A stretch of 64,000 nucleotides of DNA from Acanthosepion pharaonis (GCA_903632075.3 CAHIKZ030002080.1:7501-71500), one strand, 5' to 3'; positions 46,176 through 58,014 are shown, numbered from the stretch's first letter. The notes: a model not told the origin generated them from the letters alone. Numbers and translations are program-made.

Positions 46176-46389
46176 CCTGGCATGAAAATCACCAATTAAT
46201 AGATCAGGAATGGAGAATGAGAAACCTAAAGGAAACATTATACATGAACAATTGTAAAAATCAGGTTGGCGGCATTTCTTTGCTCAATAAAGAATCTGAG
46301 AGCATCCTTGCATAAACAATATAAAATAAATACAGTATTTCCTGTTTTACATTGGTTGCTGAGAATAGATTCACATGTTGTTGTAGTGT

Positions 46390-46620
46390 CGTTTGACAGT
46401 GGAGGCTTGTATTTGTACTAAGTCGGTCCTAAAATACGTTCGACGTACAAAACGTTAGGAACTTGATATAATAGGTAATGACGCAGAGAAATCTAGTTGT
46501 GGTCGCTGATACTTTAGTATCCGACTAAAGGTCGTCCGGCATCGACTGACTGACTGACCGACCCCCTGAGCAATGACTTGTTACTCTTACTTATTATAGG
46601 TGGGTGAGTCTATTAACTAT
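46390..46620. other. CpG-rich patch in an AT-rich intron
   Basis: About a dozen CpG dinucleotides lie between 46390 and 46560 (for example ACGTTCGACGTACAAAACGT and GGTCGTCCGGCATCGACTGA). Most of the window is almost free of CpG. No open frame or splice pattern explains it. It could be a recent insertion (an LTR-type remnant) or a regulatory patch. Confidence 0.5.
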
Positions 46621-46906
46621 AGAATAGGTGTGTTCCACTATAACACATGTGTAACTTGCATTGTTTAGAATGAACAAAGCTGGATGATAGATTTATTCTC
46701 TGTCCTCCACCTCAAAAATCTCTTTTCTTTCTTTATGGATTGTATACCTGAAGAAGGCTGTATAAGTTGTCAACCAAAATGTTTTGGGGACAACAACATT
46801 ATCAGCAAGAATGAGTTCAATAGAGCAAACAACACCTCAAATGATATCTGCTCAAAATGACAAAACACTGTGATCATAAGAAATGGATCAGAGGACAATT
46901 ACTCAC

Positions 46907-47082
46907 CGCATACAGGCTTGGAGAGAGATGATACCAGCTAAGGTCAAATTTATTGTTTTTTGGTGGATTTCCTTGGAATATCCACCCAAAGGCACCCAAT
47001 TTTCCATCAGTGTATGTTAGAAATACGGGGTAGAGATCCTCGCATCGTAATTTCTTTGAAAGGTTCTTAAAATAATGAGTAC
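46907..47082 (-). CDS. internal exon, probable GPI-anchored surface protein
   Basis: 176 nt between the acceptor CTTTTTAACAG and the consensus donor GCG|GTGAGT. The first two bases complete a Gly codon, then 58 codons read THYFKNLSKKLRCEDLYPVF, LTYTDGKLGAFGWIFQGNPP and KNNKFDLSWYHLSPSLYA. Its phases fit the exons on both sides exactly (1 in, 0 out). It is rich in aromatic and Gly residues, as expected of a folded extracellular domain, with one Cys and one N-glycosylation sequon (NLS). This is the most convincing coding exon in the window, although no family is recognised. Confidence 0.82.
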
Positions 47083-48459
47083 CTGTTAAAAAGAAAAAAA
47101 AATCATTGCATTATCAAAGCTCTGAACAATTTCTCATTTTTTCATGCATTTCAGTGTGTGGGTTTCAAATAGAGAAGACACAATGACATTTCTATGTACA
47201 GTTTAAAGTAATTCCTTTTCCATATAACATAAAACACACATTTATTTTTGTCAGTGCATAATTAGTTATAGGCATGTGAACACTACACATTCTTCTTTAA
47301 TGCAAGGGTTTTTCCTGATAAACAATCTAGAAAGCCCAGACCAATATTATGCTTTATGCTCTTTCCCAGATTTGAATATTTTTCTGTGGGGATATGTTAA
47401 AATCTTTGTTTACTCAGCAAAATCTTTACATTATTATCACATTATTTACAATATTATTACTTCATTATTATATTATTTACATATTTTTAATGATTTCACC
47501 CCAAGCAAGATGAAAGCCATTAAGACACAAGGGGTTAATGAGTGTGAAAGAATATGAGAAAAAGAAAAATATTAAGGAAAAAGAACAATAAAAGAATAGG
47601 AATTAAGGAGACAGAAGATAACAATGATTATTATTACATTATTTACATTTGGACATTAGTCCAAATGCAAATAATGATATTTTTCCATTTGGAAATTCAG
47701 ACAGCATCCATCTTTAAAATTCATTGTGCAACTTAGAATTCTTGGAAATGTTGTTTGCAGTGCAAAATTTGTTGATGTTATTTGCTATTATTAAGCTTAG
47801 TTTTCAGTTGCATAATGTTTCAGGAATTGAGAATTTAAACAAAAGACTTAATCATTACAGTTAAGGGAAATATTAACAAAATCAATAATTTTAATTAACC
47901 ATTTAATACAAGAATGTTTCTCAAAGTTGATTTTTTTTTTGTGTGTATGTATGTACATAGGAAGAGGTGCTGAAAAGTCAATGCAAACATTCTTCCTACT
48001 AAAAAAATTTAAAAAGTAAAAAAAAAAAAAAAACAAACCAAAACCTGATGTTTTGTCATATATTGGGAAGTGGATTGAGCTGAGATGATAACTTTTTGCT
48101 ATCAACTTGTGTATATATATATTTATATTCAGTTTTATGGATATGAGTTTGTGACCCTGGGTTTCACGCTTTTGCGATCATCAGGCAAACTGGTTTATTT
48201 TTTAAAAATTGAATCTATTTATAGTCGTTTATGTTTGGTGGTGGGAGGGGAGATTCTCCTCTGTTTCTGTTTGGGATGACACTCTACACACATACATACA
48301 GACATACATACATACAAACATACAGATGTATGCATTTTAGTTCACACAAACACACCCATGTAAACAATTCAAGATTAAGAGCAGATACACATCCATGTGT
48401 TCAAGCATGCATACTTTCCAGTAAGTACTGCGCATATAAAATTATATATACATAATTTT

Positions 48460-48610
48460 TATTATTTCAAATGTCATTTTTTGCAGATACTCATATTTGA
48501 ATAGACATTCCGTTTATTTTAAACAATATTTATTTTATCTATCAACCTGTGTATTGACAAAATTCTGCCACGATTAAATGTTTGCAGAATGAACTTTAAG
48601 CAGACAATTT
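48460..48610. repeat. FB-4 element, left arm only
   Basis: AGATACTCATATTTGAATAG then ACATTCCGTTTATTTT corresponds to the left arm of the family. The mirrored right arm is not found. Confidence 0.6.
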
Positions 48611-48774
48611 AAGAAACTTCCGTCATAAGCTCAAGAGAAGACCCTAGAAAATTTTGCTGAATTTTATTTTGCTAACTTTAGACAGCAATATATTACAAAA
48701 TACAATAGATGTGCATATTGTGTATGCAGGACAGATGCAAGGTTCTTGTGTGTTTTTCCTCTGAATCTATGATA

Positions 48775-49330
48775 TAAGGCCATCCACTCTATTACATCTC
48801 AATTTTCATAAGGTAGTATTCATATAAAATACAAATTTTATTGTAACCTAATTATGTACAGTAATGAATCATATGCAATATAGGTGAACAATTTAAGTAG
48901 AAAAATTGAAAATAAATACAATATCTTTAAACAGAAATGTCATAATAGATCATTCCATCTTAAATAAATCAAAGTTTTGTGGCAATTTTTAACATCAACT
49001 TTTTTCTTGTTAAAAAGCTGAATCATTTTAACACATTCAGCATTATAGAATAAAAAATAGTGAATTTTATATAGTATGTTTTTTAAGACTTAGCATGAGC
49101 AAAACAAATTCACAGATTTGGACAAAAAAGACCCCCAGAATGACGTCAAAATCTACAAAAACTTTTTATCCTTTAATAGTCAGTTGTGTTTAGTTTAATT
49201 TGTAATGTATATAAATGTAGGTAGAAATAAAGCAAATGTTAATAAGATAGCAAGGGTCACAAAGCACTGAATGAGGGGGCCTGTATCTGTGTTCACGGGG
49301 TAGTACGACAGTGACCCTGACTGTATGCAT
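48775..49330 (-). repeat. IR-550 dispersed repeat, minus copy
   Basis: Read on the minus strand it follows 31130-31675 block by block: TTTTGACGTCATTCTGGGGG, TGCTGAATGTGTTAAAATGA, ACCTATATTGCATATGATTC, ACAATAAAATTTGTATTTTA and CTACCTTATGAAAATTGAGA. The copies are ~17 kb apart in opposite orientation. Confidence 0.85.
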
Positions 49331-49947
49331 ATTTCTCCATCCAGTGTTTTGTAGATGTCTATCCCTTTTCCCAGAGTACACAGACATGGATACTACACTC
49401 TGATCCTAAGCAAATAGATATTAATGATTACATTAATTCCTTACCACTGAAGATCACTTCCCCTATTTTCAGTATAGAACAGAATTTCCAAAACCTATTT
49501 GAATTTTTCAGTTTTTGGCATAAATTCTAATATTAAATAATTAAATTTTATTTTTAAAAGGTCATATTACTCAGACAATTGTCATTAATTAATAGCCCAA
49601 ATGACCTTGAACCAAGACTAAATGTCACCAAGAGTAGACTATTACAAATTCTTCTGTGAGTGAGGGACACTAAACAGTACTATGTTGCATAAGATGTTGA
49701 GTAAAACATAAAATAACGTTTTAAATGATCAACTTTTTGAATTCTACTCAAATAACCAACAAAAAGTTTAGTATTTTCATACTTCCTGTGTGCTTTTAGT
49801 ATATCCTGTATAACTACATATGTAATGACTAGAGTGAATCTGATATATTTAGCAAATCCTACCTGTGATATAATGTTACATAAACATCTAGCATGAATAA
49901 TTTAAATTGTGTCCATTCTGATAAGTAAAATCAACATCATTTTTAAT

Positions 49948-50583
49948 CTGTCTATATTTCTGAGATGAGGTATTATGTACATTATTTAGACTATTGTCCT
50001 CATCTTTGTCGCCATATTTATCACGTTTCAGCCTTCTTCAGGTAGTTGGAATGTTGAACTGAATCCTTTATTTCGCTCACTGGGGTAGACTGTTCTAGTT
50101 CCATTTGTGATGGATGTCAGTTATCAGTTATCTCCTGTTAATTTCCCTCTGAAAGTTCTCCACTGCCTTAACCGGGTATTGAACTCACACTCTTTGGGTT
50201 CTAACTGGATCTAACCAACGCCTTTATCCACTGTGCCATGTATCTTTTGAAAAACAAAAAAACAAATTATAAACCTAATGTCTTCAGCAACCATGAAGAC
50301 ATTAGGTTTATAATACCCAGTTAGAACCCAAAGAGTATGAGTTCAATACCCGGTTAAGGCAGTGGAGAACTTTCAGAGGAAAATTAACAGGAGATAACTG
50401 ATAACTGACATCCATCAAACATAGCACGTGGAACTAGAACAGTCTACCCCAGTGAGCGAAATAAAGGGTTCAGTTCGACATTCCAACCACCTGAAGAAGG
50501 CCGGTTTTACAATGGCCAAAAACGTTGTGATAAATATGGCGACAAAGATGAGGACAATAGTCTGAATAATGTAAATAATGTAT
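49948..50583. repeat. FB-1 palindromic element, copy E, most complete
   Basis: The left minus arm begins CTGTCTATATTTCTGAGATG. The right plus arm ends GGACAATAGTCTGAATAATG. The arms pair over ~230 bp. The centre is a perfect 20-bp stem, ATTATAAACCTAATGTCTTC against GAAGACATTAGGTTTATAAT (50267-50286 and 50295-50314), with an 8-nt loop. The left arm has an extra ~57 bp with the tRNA-like head (complement of CACAGTGGATAAAGGCGTTG). It lies in the 14.5-kb intron of the minus-strand gene. Confidence 0.93.
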
Positions 50584-50639
50584 CATTCTTAATGTAGTAA
50601 GATATTTCTTAGATGATAAGCATTACTGTATAACTAACC

Positions 50640-51010
50640 CATCTGAATCCTATATGCCTTGTAGATATCTACTGTCATGTCCGTTCAGAACATGAGTGAT
50701 CATGATTCTCCACAGCTTCCTGTGTTTTGTTGTTCTCGGCAATAATCATTCTTTTGTAAACATTCTTTGTTCTTGTGCTGTTTAAATTCTACAATCTTTC
50801 CTTAATATGGGTAAAAACAACTTCAGCAGTGTCTTATAGATTGTCAGCAAGAATTTCTTTGTAGATTTTTGATTTCCTTAAAACTTACTTGTTTCTCACA
50901 TAAGCTGTCAATGGTATTCTCAATGTTAGTTCACAGAATCATATCTCAGTTATTTCAAGTCTTTATTTCATTTCTGATGAAATTGCCCAGCATTCCTTAA
51001 CACATAAGAG
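50640..51010 (-). mobile_element. LINE-C (RTE-like) fragment
   Basis: The minus strand carries the family 3' segment (GTGGAGAATCATGATCACTC and upstream parts), heavily mutated. Its 3' end faces left. It forms a head-to-head pair with 51220-51660. Confidence 0.6.
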
Positions 51011-51219
51011 CATAAACATTCCATAGTAGTTATGTATTGTTTCTCTTTGATTCTAATATCATATTTTTAATCTCTTAATCCCTTACTCAGTTTCTGAAAA
51101 CATCAGACCTACAAAACTGGAACCTATTGAGAATGCTTAGATGTACTAGTATCCATATGAAAGTCATACATCATATTTAAGAAAACTTCTACTCAGCAGG
51201 TTTAATATATAAATATTGG

Positions 51220-51660
51220 CTGGATTATGTTTTGGCAGGAATGCAATTACACAAGTGGCATGAACAAGCAGACACCAATATTGGTCCATTTTGAGGCAAC
51301 AGAGATGTGGTTCTACAGAAACATGCTGAGAATATTATGGACATAGCATGTAAACATCAAGGAAATTTTAAGGAAAATGGAAACAAAAATTACACTTATA
51401 GTTAGAATCAGAAAAAGACAGTTGAAAATTTCTAAGATTTATTAAAGAAGGGTTAGAAAATATGACACTCACAGGACATACTTTTAAAGGTAAATGAGAG
51501 GCAGAGGGAAAACAGTGAGTAACCAATCTAACAAGCTTGTGTAAACAGATGGTAGAACATGGAATGAGAAGGATAGTAAAAAGACAAATATTGCTAAGTG
51601 CTACAAAGGATAGGAAATTGTGGAGAGTCATGATCACTCATGATATAGGGAAGAAGAAAC
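51220..51660 (+). mobile_element. LINE-C (RTE-like) fragment
   Basis: Residues such as EMWFYRNMLRILWT, KEGLENMTLTGHT and the terminal GGAAATTGTGGAGAGTCATG are recognisable across frames. 3' end to the right. Confidence 0.65.
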
Positions 51661-51774
51661 AGTCAAGGATTTGAGATTCTCAGTAATCTCAAATAATATT
51701 AATGGCTGGTTTCTCATTTCTGAGTATAACCATCTGCAAGAGTGACCAGCTAAACTCTCTTTACAGGTACTTTT

Positions 51775-52180
51775 ACAGTTCTTCAAAAACCACAGAGCTA
51801 ACCTGGGGTTTAGTACTGCAACTATGCTGAGCAGACCTTAGTACATTTAATCTGGTGTGGTCAGTAGTAGAACAAAACCAGTATGTTCAAACCCTTAATC
51901 ACAATGTCTTTGGACTTTTTGACAACTGTCAATGGTTTTTGAACAGTTTTGCACAAGTCAACCTAGGGTATTTCTCTTTTCTTTTTTTTAAGGCACTTCC
52001 CAATGGTGTTACATACTGGGATTGTCCCCTCAGAATGATATTATCAAAGAATCACTTTCTGGACAAATCAACCATGGTGAGACTTGAACCTAGGTTTTAT
52101 GGTCAGAATAACATTCTAATGACTTTGTCATGGCTTTCAAATACCAAAATGACGAATGGTAATCAAGCTTTATTACACAT
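51775..52180 (+). repeat. D1 dispersed repeat, copy 3
   Basis: AACTATGCTGAGCAGACCTT then AGT is shared with 20502-20523. GGCACTTCCCAATGGTGTTA then CATACTGGGAT corresponds to 20708-20735. The right end again contains a tRNA-like segment on the minus strand (B box AGGTTCAAGTCTC). Confidence 0.6.
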
Positions 52181-53039
52181 AGAAAAAAAATAAGGCTGTG
52201 TTTCCACCCACTTCAGATATGTTGGTAGATCCCCAGAAGTCAGATTGGGGGACTTTTATGACATATTCTTCAGTATTTGTTCTAAAGAATTGTTGGTCAA
52301 CACGGACAAGATTCTCAGGGCAGTAGTCCTTGGAAACAAGTTACTAAAATGTATGAAATGTCTTCTTTTTTTTTTCCCTCTCTCTTTCCCTCCCTCTCTC
52401 TCTCAGGTCACCAATTGTTGCAGAGGTTAAATTGGAAGGCACAAAGAAGAAAAAAAAAACTCAAGAAATTGTCAGGTGGTGTCAGGCTGGAATGCAGGCT
52501 ATAGAATAGGTGAAACATTGCAGGCAGAAGGAAAGTAATCAAGTGTCCACAACCAAATTAGATTGGTCAATCAGTGGACAGAGTAAAAAGAAAGAATTGT
52601 CTGTGTGTGGTGGAGGGGATAGTGAAGTTTTCCTTATTTACAAGTTGTTCAAATCTGATGTAAAAGCTTTTCGGTGCTGATAACATGAAAGAACTTTCAA
52701 TTTTATCCAATCAAACATTTTGACAATTTCTATTCTTGCTTACTATTACTTATTTCAGCTTTACCTCAATTTCTTTTTTAACTTAGAAACCCAAAATAAG
52801 ATGGCAGCTTTTTCTTATTACTTTATTTTCATTTAACATCAACAGAGTTTCTCTTTAACTAACACATTATCACTTGTGAAAAACAAAATGAAATAAACTC
52901 TTCCTCTGCATGTTTTCCTCTCATATATGTGGTGCTATCATTCTGGAAATATGATCATTAACAGAAATGATTCATTATAAGATGTAGTTTCTATTTTTTC
53001 AGTCAAGGTATTAGAGTGAGTCATAAATAAATTCCATTT

Positions 53040-53400
53040 TGTTTATCAACTTAATTGCACTTTATTTTTTGAAGAATTAACTTCTATTCAATTATATATT
53101 CACAATTATTTGCAATGACTTGTTGCCATTTATCAAGTAGCTCTTCAAATTCGTTTGAGGAAAGGTCTGGAGGTTTTGATGTGAAAAAGTTTTCAACAAA
53201 CACTCAATTCTGATTTTCATTAAAAGAAAATTTCCCCCATCAAAGCATTTTACAGCAAAAGGTAATAATTGATTGGTGCAAGGTCAGGTGAATATGGAGT
53301 ATGGGGTAGAAGAGAACAACAGTTCCAGAATGTTTCCCTGTGTTATGCTTGCTGTATGCATCTTGCTGTTGTCCTGGAGGTGAATTTTTCCATTTAATGC
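53040..53400 (-). pseudogene. mariner transposase C-terminal fragment
   Basis: On the minus strand the frames give LQDNSKMHTASITQ (the HxDNAxxH region with the second Asp), then TPYSPYSPDLAPINYYLLL, FFTSKPPDLSSNEFEELLDK and WQQVIANNCEYIIE. The third catalytic position is Asn (APIN where APSD is usual). N-terminal half absent. It is more diverged than the copy at 2999. Confidence 0.75.
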
Positions 53401-53585
53401 ACTGTATATGCTACCACAGCCTTGCAAAAACTAAGGCATGTTAATGTACTCCAAATTTATTCTTAACTCCCACATATTTGTAGTTAAGTGATACATTTAT
53501 CATTATGGGAAATTTGGCTCAACCTAACAGATTTATTTTATACAAGCTGTTTACAGCTGGGATTTAAAAGTTTAGAGATATATGA

Positions 53586-53640
53586 GGAGGTGCTGAAAAG
53601 TTTTCAGGCCGATAATTTAGCATATACAGTTTATGATTCT
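53586..53640 (+). repeat. solitary mariner-like terminal repeat
   Basis: GAGGTGCTGAAAAGTTTTCA then GGCC resembles the MITE ends at 62463-62585 and a third short match at about 47964 (GAGGTGCTGAAAAGTC). No partner end is visible nearby. Confidence 0.5.
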
Positions 53641-53838
53641 ATTTTGCATATAAATTTGAGTTGATGCATCATTTCTCAAGCTTCAATTACAAAAAAAAAA
53701 ACAAAATTAAATATTGATTTTGAGAGGTGAGCTGGGTAAAGATCTTTTTAGTACACCTTCATCTATCTGGTTCATCTGCGTTATTAAAATTTGTCAAATT
53801 TTTATGATGCATATATCTATATATATAGAGAGAGAAAG

Positions 53839-54271
53839 AGAAAAGGAAAACTTTGTTTTGCTGATACATTTCATCCTCTGATGGACTTTATCCAGGCAAA
53901 TGTAAGAACTTTATTTTGCAACAAGTATTTATAAACAGAAGTAAAAGTAAAGTTAGGTTTTTAAAACTTTAAAAATAAGAATGTTACTAAATATATAAAC
54001 TATGGAGTATGCTAAGTGATGTAATTTAATGCCTAAACAACATCAACATTTACTCACTTCCATTTATTAGGTACTAAATTACATCACTTAGCATACTCCA
54101 TAGTTTACCTTGACTTTTACTGAAGAATATTTATGAGTGTTCTTAAATTTAAACATTTTTGAAACCTAACAAAATTTTTTTTTTTATTTTACTTCTGTTT
54201 ATAAATACATGTTGCAAAATAAAATCCATCAGAGAACAAAATGTGTTGGAAAAGAAAATTTTTCCTTTTGT
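53839..54271. repeat. FB-2 large fold-back element
   Basis: Arms of ~190 bp. Outermost: TTTGTTTTGCTGATACATTT/TCATCCTCTGATGGACTTTA against AATCCATCAGAGAACAAAAT. Middle: GCAACAAGTATTTATAAACA then GAAGTAAAA mirrored at about 54190-54220. Innermost: a perfect 32-bp stem (53997-54028 against 54075-54106) with a 46-nt loop. The outer block is shared with 24089-24204. Confidence 0.93.
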
Positions 54272-54319
54272 CTGTATTCATATTGTCTTTTTAGATATAT
54301 AATTTTATTTATATCTGAA

Positions 54320-54325
<6 letters not shown>

Positions 54326-54355
<30 letters not shown>
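54326..54355. repeat. (TA)n microsatellite
   Basis: About 15 TA units at the left edge of the FB-3 palindrome. Confidence 0.95.
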
Positions 54356-54358
<3 letters not shown>

Positions 54359-54495
54359 TCATGAATTATTCATACAAAAACAAATACAAAGGTTAATGAT
54401 TTAATTGGCAAGAAATCCAATTTGACAAACAAATTTCTCGCCAATTAAATCATTTCTTTTTGTATTTGTTTTTTGTATGAATAATTCATGAATTT
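54355..54495. repeat. FB-3 palindrome
   Basis: AAATTCATGAATTATTCATA then CAAAAACAAATACAAA...ATGATTTAATTGGC is mirrored by GCCAATTAAATCATTTCTTT...TATGAATAATTCATGAATTT. Arms ~62 bp with few mismatches, loop ~14 nt. It is flanked by TATA on both sides. Confidence 0.93.
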
Positions 54496-54779
54496 GTAAA
54501 TTAATTGCACCTTTATTGAAATATATATATATCCTCCTAACGTCAGTTAAACATGGCATCGTCTAATAAGTTCTGTGGGACACAGAGCGATTCCAAATAT
54601 AAGTTATCAGTGTCCTTTCTGTTATAACTTCATTGGAAATCTACTCAACTATTTGTCTTGTAAAGTTCTTTCAGTGGTATGTATCTACCATTTTTAATTC
54701 TTTGTTGAATTTCTTATGGAATTCTTGACTTTAACTACATTAAAACTTAGTACGTTTTTTTTTTTGTTTTTTTTTAAAT

Positions 54780-57700
54780 AGGAATAGATAGGCTTTCCTC
54801 TTGCCCGGTCCATACACCTACCACTTCTCTTGAACAGGCATAGAGGTTCATCCCTTGTTTCCAGTTTAGGAAGGAGTTCTTGGTTCCTTTCCTTCTCTCA
54901 GGCCTTAATAGTGGTGCTCATGAATTTTTTGTATGTGTGGATAGTGGCAACATCTCTTCATTCTAAGGGTACTAGTTTGGCAGTTTTATGGTTGCTACTC
55001 TTGACTGGTAGTTAAGAGCCTGAATTCTTGCCTAGCGTCTTTAGTCTGATTAACAGTTGCATAATATCAGGGTTCTTGCAGTGCCATGTCACACATGGAA
55101 AGGTGTCCCTGCCAGCATCTCTGGTTGGCAAACCTGAGGGCACACTTTCTTGCAGTCTGAACCAATTCTCTTCCTGCACGTGTTACATTAGATGACTGAC
55201 TTCAGCTACTACCTTAGCCCTTTCCTTACCAAAATAGCACATCATGACTACAAATAACCAAAGATATAAACCTAAATCAGCTCAACAAAAACCCTTTAAC
55301 CTTTCTTTCTCCAACATTCATGGTATTCATACCAAATTATGCAGTGTGGAATCATTCCTCTTTGAAAAGTCTCCAGACATCCTATCTTTGAGTGAAACTA
55401 ATCTTAACTCTTCAATCTCCTTCTTGGATTTCTCAATTCCTGGCTACCTTCCTCTACTTAGAAATGACTTTAGTGTCAACATGTATGTCCTGGGAGTTTA
55501 TGTCCGTGAACATCTCCCACTGGCTAGGGGACTCTCTCTTGAATCTCCAGACTATTCTTATATGTGTCTCCATCTCTTTCTACTTAGTCAGCTATCTCTT
55601 CTTTCTCCACCATTCTCCTTCCTCTCAAGACTGCTGCCTGCTTGATATTATTTCTGATAATATAGACAAAGCTACACCTGTTTGCAAATATATTTGAGTT
55701 CAGTGACTTTAATGCCCATCATACCAAGTGGCTTAAACACTCTGTCACTGACCTTGCTGGCATCCAAACCTTTAACTTCTCAATCAAGTGGTTGACTTCC
55801 CCACACATTTCCCCAGTAACCCTGATGGACACACCTCTTCTCGATCTCCTTTTTTACCTCTATCCCTGACTCTTGTCATACTATGCAGCTTTGCCTTCTT
55901 GGCAACTCCAATCATGCAGTCATGTCTGTAAACATCTCCCTTTTCTCCCTGACCAGCCAAGAACCTCCTATCAACAGAATATGTTTCAATGAGCAGATTG
56001 GAACTCATTCCTTGATTTCGTTCATGACGTCCCTTGGAACAAAGTTTCTAATCAATCTGTTCAAAAATGCATGTCTGAGGTCTCCTCCTGAGTGAAAGCT
56101 GACATCAATGCTTTAATTCCAGCAAGGAAATACCAAGTTAAAACGTGTTCATCTCCTTGGTTCTCACCTGCATGCTTTGCCACTATAGCACACAGCAATC
56201 ACTTCTTCCAGCTGTACCAGAGTGACACATCTGATTGCGACAGACGTCTCTTTGCTCGTAACGAGTGCAAGTGTGTCCTCAAAGAAGCAAAGTTACTGTT
56301 TGCTGATAGAATGAAACAACATATAGCATCTTGCAAGTTCCGTTCTAGAGATTATTGACGGCTCTGCAAGAGTGTGCTGAGTAACAGCAGATACTTAGTC
56401 CCTCCCTCTATTCAATCAATTTGAATTCCTGACATCAGCAACAGATAAGGCTGAATGCTTTGATTGGAAATTCTCATCCAACTCAACATTCAACCCCGTC
56501 ACTGGTCTCAGACATCATTTATAAATTAGACTCCCATAAGGCAAGTGGAGGTAATGGTATCCCAGCCATCATCATAAAGAAATGTGTCCCTAAGCTGGCT
56601 CCAGTCCTCTTCAATCTCTACAATTATTGCCTCACTGCTTCTTGCTTTCCAACTTGTTGAAAGTTCACTTCTGTAGTTCCTGTTTTTAATAACTCTGGAA
56701 AATCTTCTGACCCATTTATCACCCTTTTAGTTTCCTACTGCTTTTGTATTCAAGGCTTTAATCAATACTGAAGTGGTTAAGCACCTTACTCCTCATGAAC
56801 TACTCTACAAACAATATGGCTCCCATTTTGCCAGATCTACCACTGACGTGCTAACAGCCATCACTGAATATGTACATCAAGCTCTTGATAATAACAGTGA
56901 AGCCCAAGCTGTGACTCTTGATATCTCTTTTGACAGTGTTTGGCAGGCTGGTCTTCTATGTAAGCTCCAGGATTACGGTATTACTGGATGACTATTTGAT
57001 CTAATCCAATCATTCCTATCAAATCGTGAAATGAAGGTCCTTTTGAATGGGCTTGCTTCTAGATCCTTTCTTATGAATGCAGGTGTCTCCCCAAGGCTCT
57101 AACCTGGATCCTATGCTGTTTCTGATCATCATGTTCTTCCTGATGCCATCAATTCTACCAGAGCCAACAAATATGACCTGGTTCCTGCTTTTGAAAAGGA
57201 CCTCCAACCTGTGGTTAACTGGGGCAGGAAATGGCTTGTAAATTTAATGTCTCCAAAACGAAACTGCTCTTATAAACCATAAAGAATCTTTTCTGCCAGC
57301 CAGCAGCATGGCTGATGCTAGATTCATGGAAAGCAACACACTGCTGCTTCTTGGTTTCATATTATCAACTGTCTTGAAGTGGAACAACTACATCAAATCA
57401 ATAGCTACATCTACTGCAAAGAAAGTTGGGTCACTGCATTGTGCCATCTTGCACATTTACAAATCTACCACTTGGCTGTGCATTGAATACTGCTGCCATA
57501 TCTGGTCTGGTGCTCCTGCTACCCATCTCAAAATTCTTAACAAAATCCAAAGAAAGATCTGCAATGTCATCAAACTTGATTTCAGTTTCTTTCTCACTGA
57601 TGTGGCATGGATACCATCGAGGCTTTTCTACAAATACTTTCATGGCTACTTTTCTGACAAGCTTTTTTTCCCTGGAACCTGGTGTATGTGTTTAAGTGTG

Positions 57701-57990
57701 CTACTAAATTGACATCTAGGTCCCACCCTTTTACTGCTGAATTAGTTAAATATAACTGCCACTTCTACTCCAACAGCTTCTTTTTTCATACTTCCTGTCT
57801 GTGGAACTCTCTTTCATTTCCTTGCTTCTCTGATAACTACAATCTTTAAAAATTCAAATGCAACATCAATTGTCATCTTCTATCCTTTCCTCTGTTCCCC
57901 TTACCCAGTCTTTTCTCCCACCTTCACTTTCTCTAGCCCCCTGCATACGTGGTATTTCCGCTTTGCTTGGGATGAAACGATTATATAATC
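54780..57990 (+). mobile_element. LINE-B, near full-length but inactive
   Basis: A ~3.2-kb non-LTR retrotransposon. 5' UTR 54780-55240. An APE-type endonuclease starts at about 55244 (FNLSFSNIHGIHTKL, then the catalytic-Glu region ILSLSETNLNSSI). RT follows with SDIIYKLDSHKASGGNGIPA, FKAFNTEVVKHLTPHELLYK then QYGSHFARSTTD, the motif A region VTLDISFDSVW (the usual KA after DIS is deleted), then the GVSPQGSNLDPMLF equivalent. The C-terminal KWNNYIKSIATSTAKKVGSL and ILNKIQRKICNVI are at 57370-57570. The YADD motif is missing: the frame goes from INSTRANKYDLV to FEKDLQPVVNWG. Many frameshifts. 3' end at about 57990. Confidence 0.88.
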
Positions 57991-58014
57991 CATGCTGACT
58001 CTAGAGGTAAGGTT

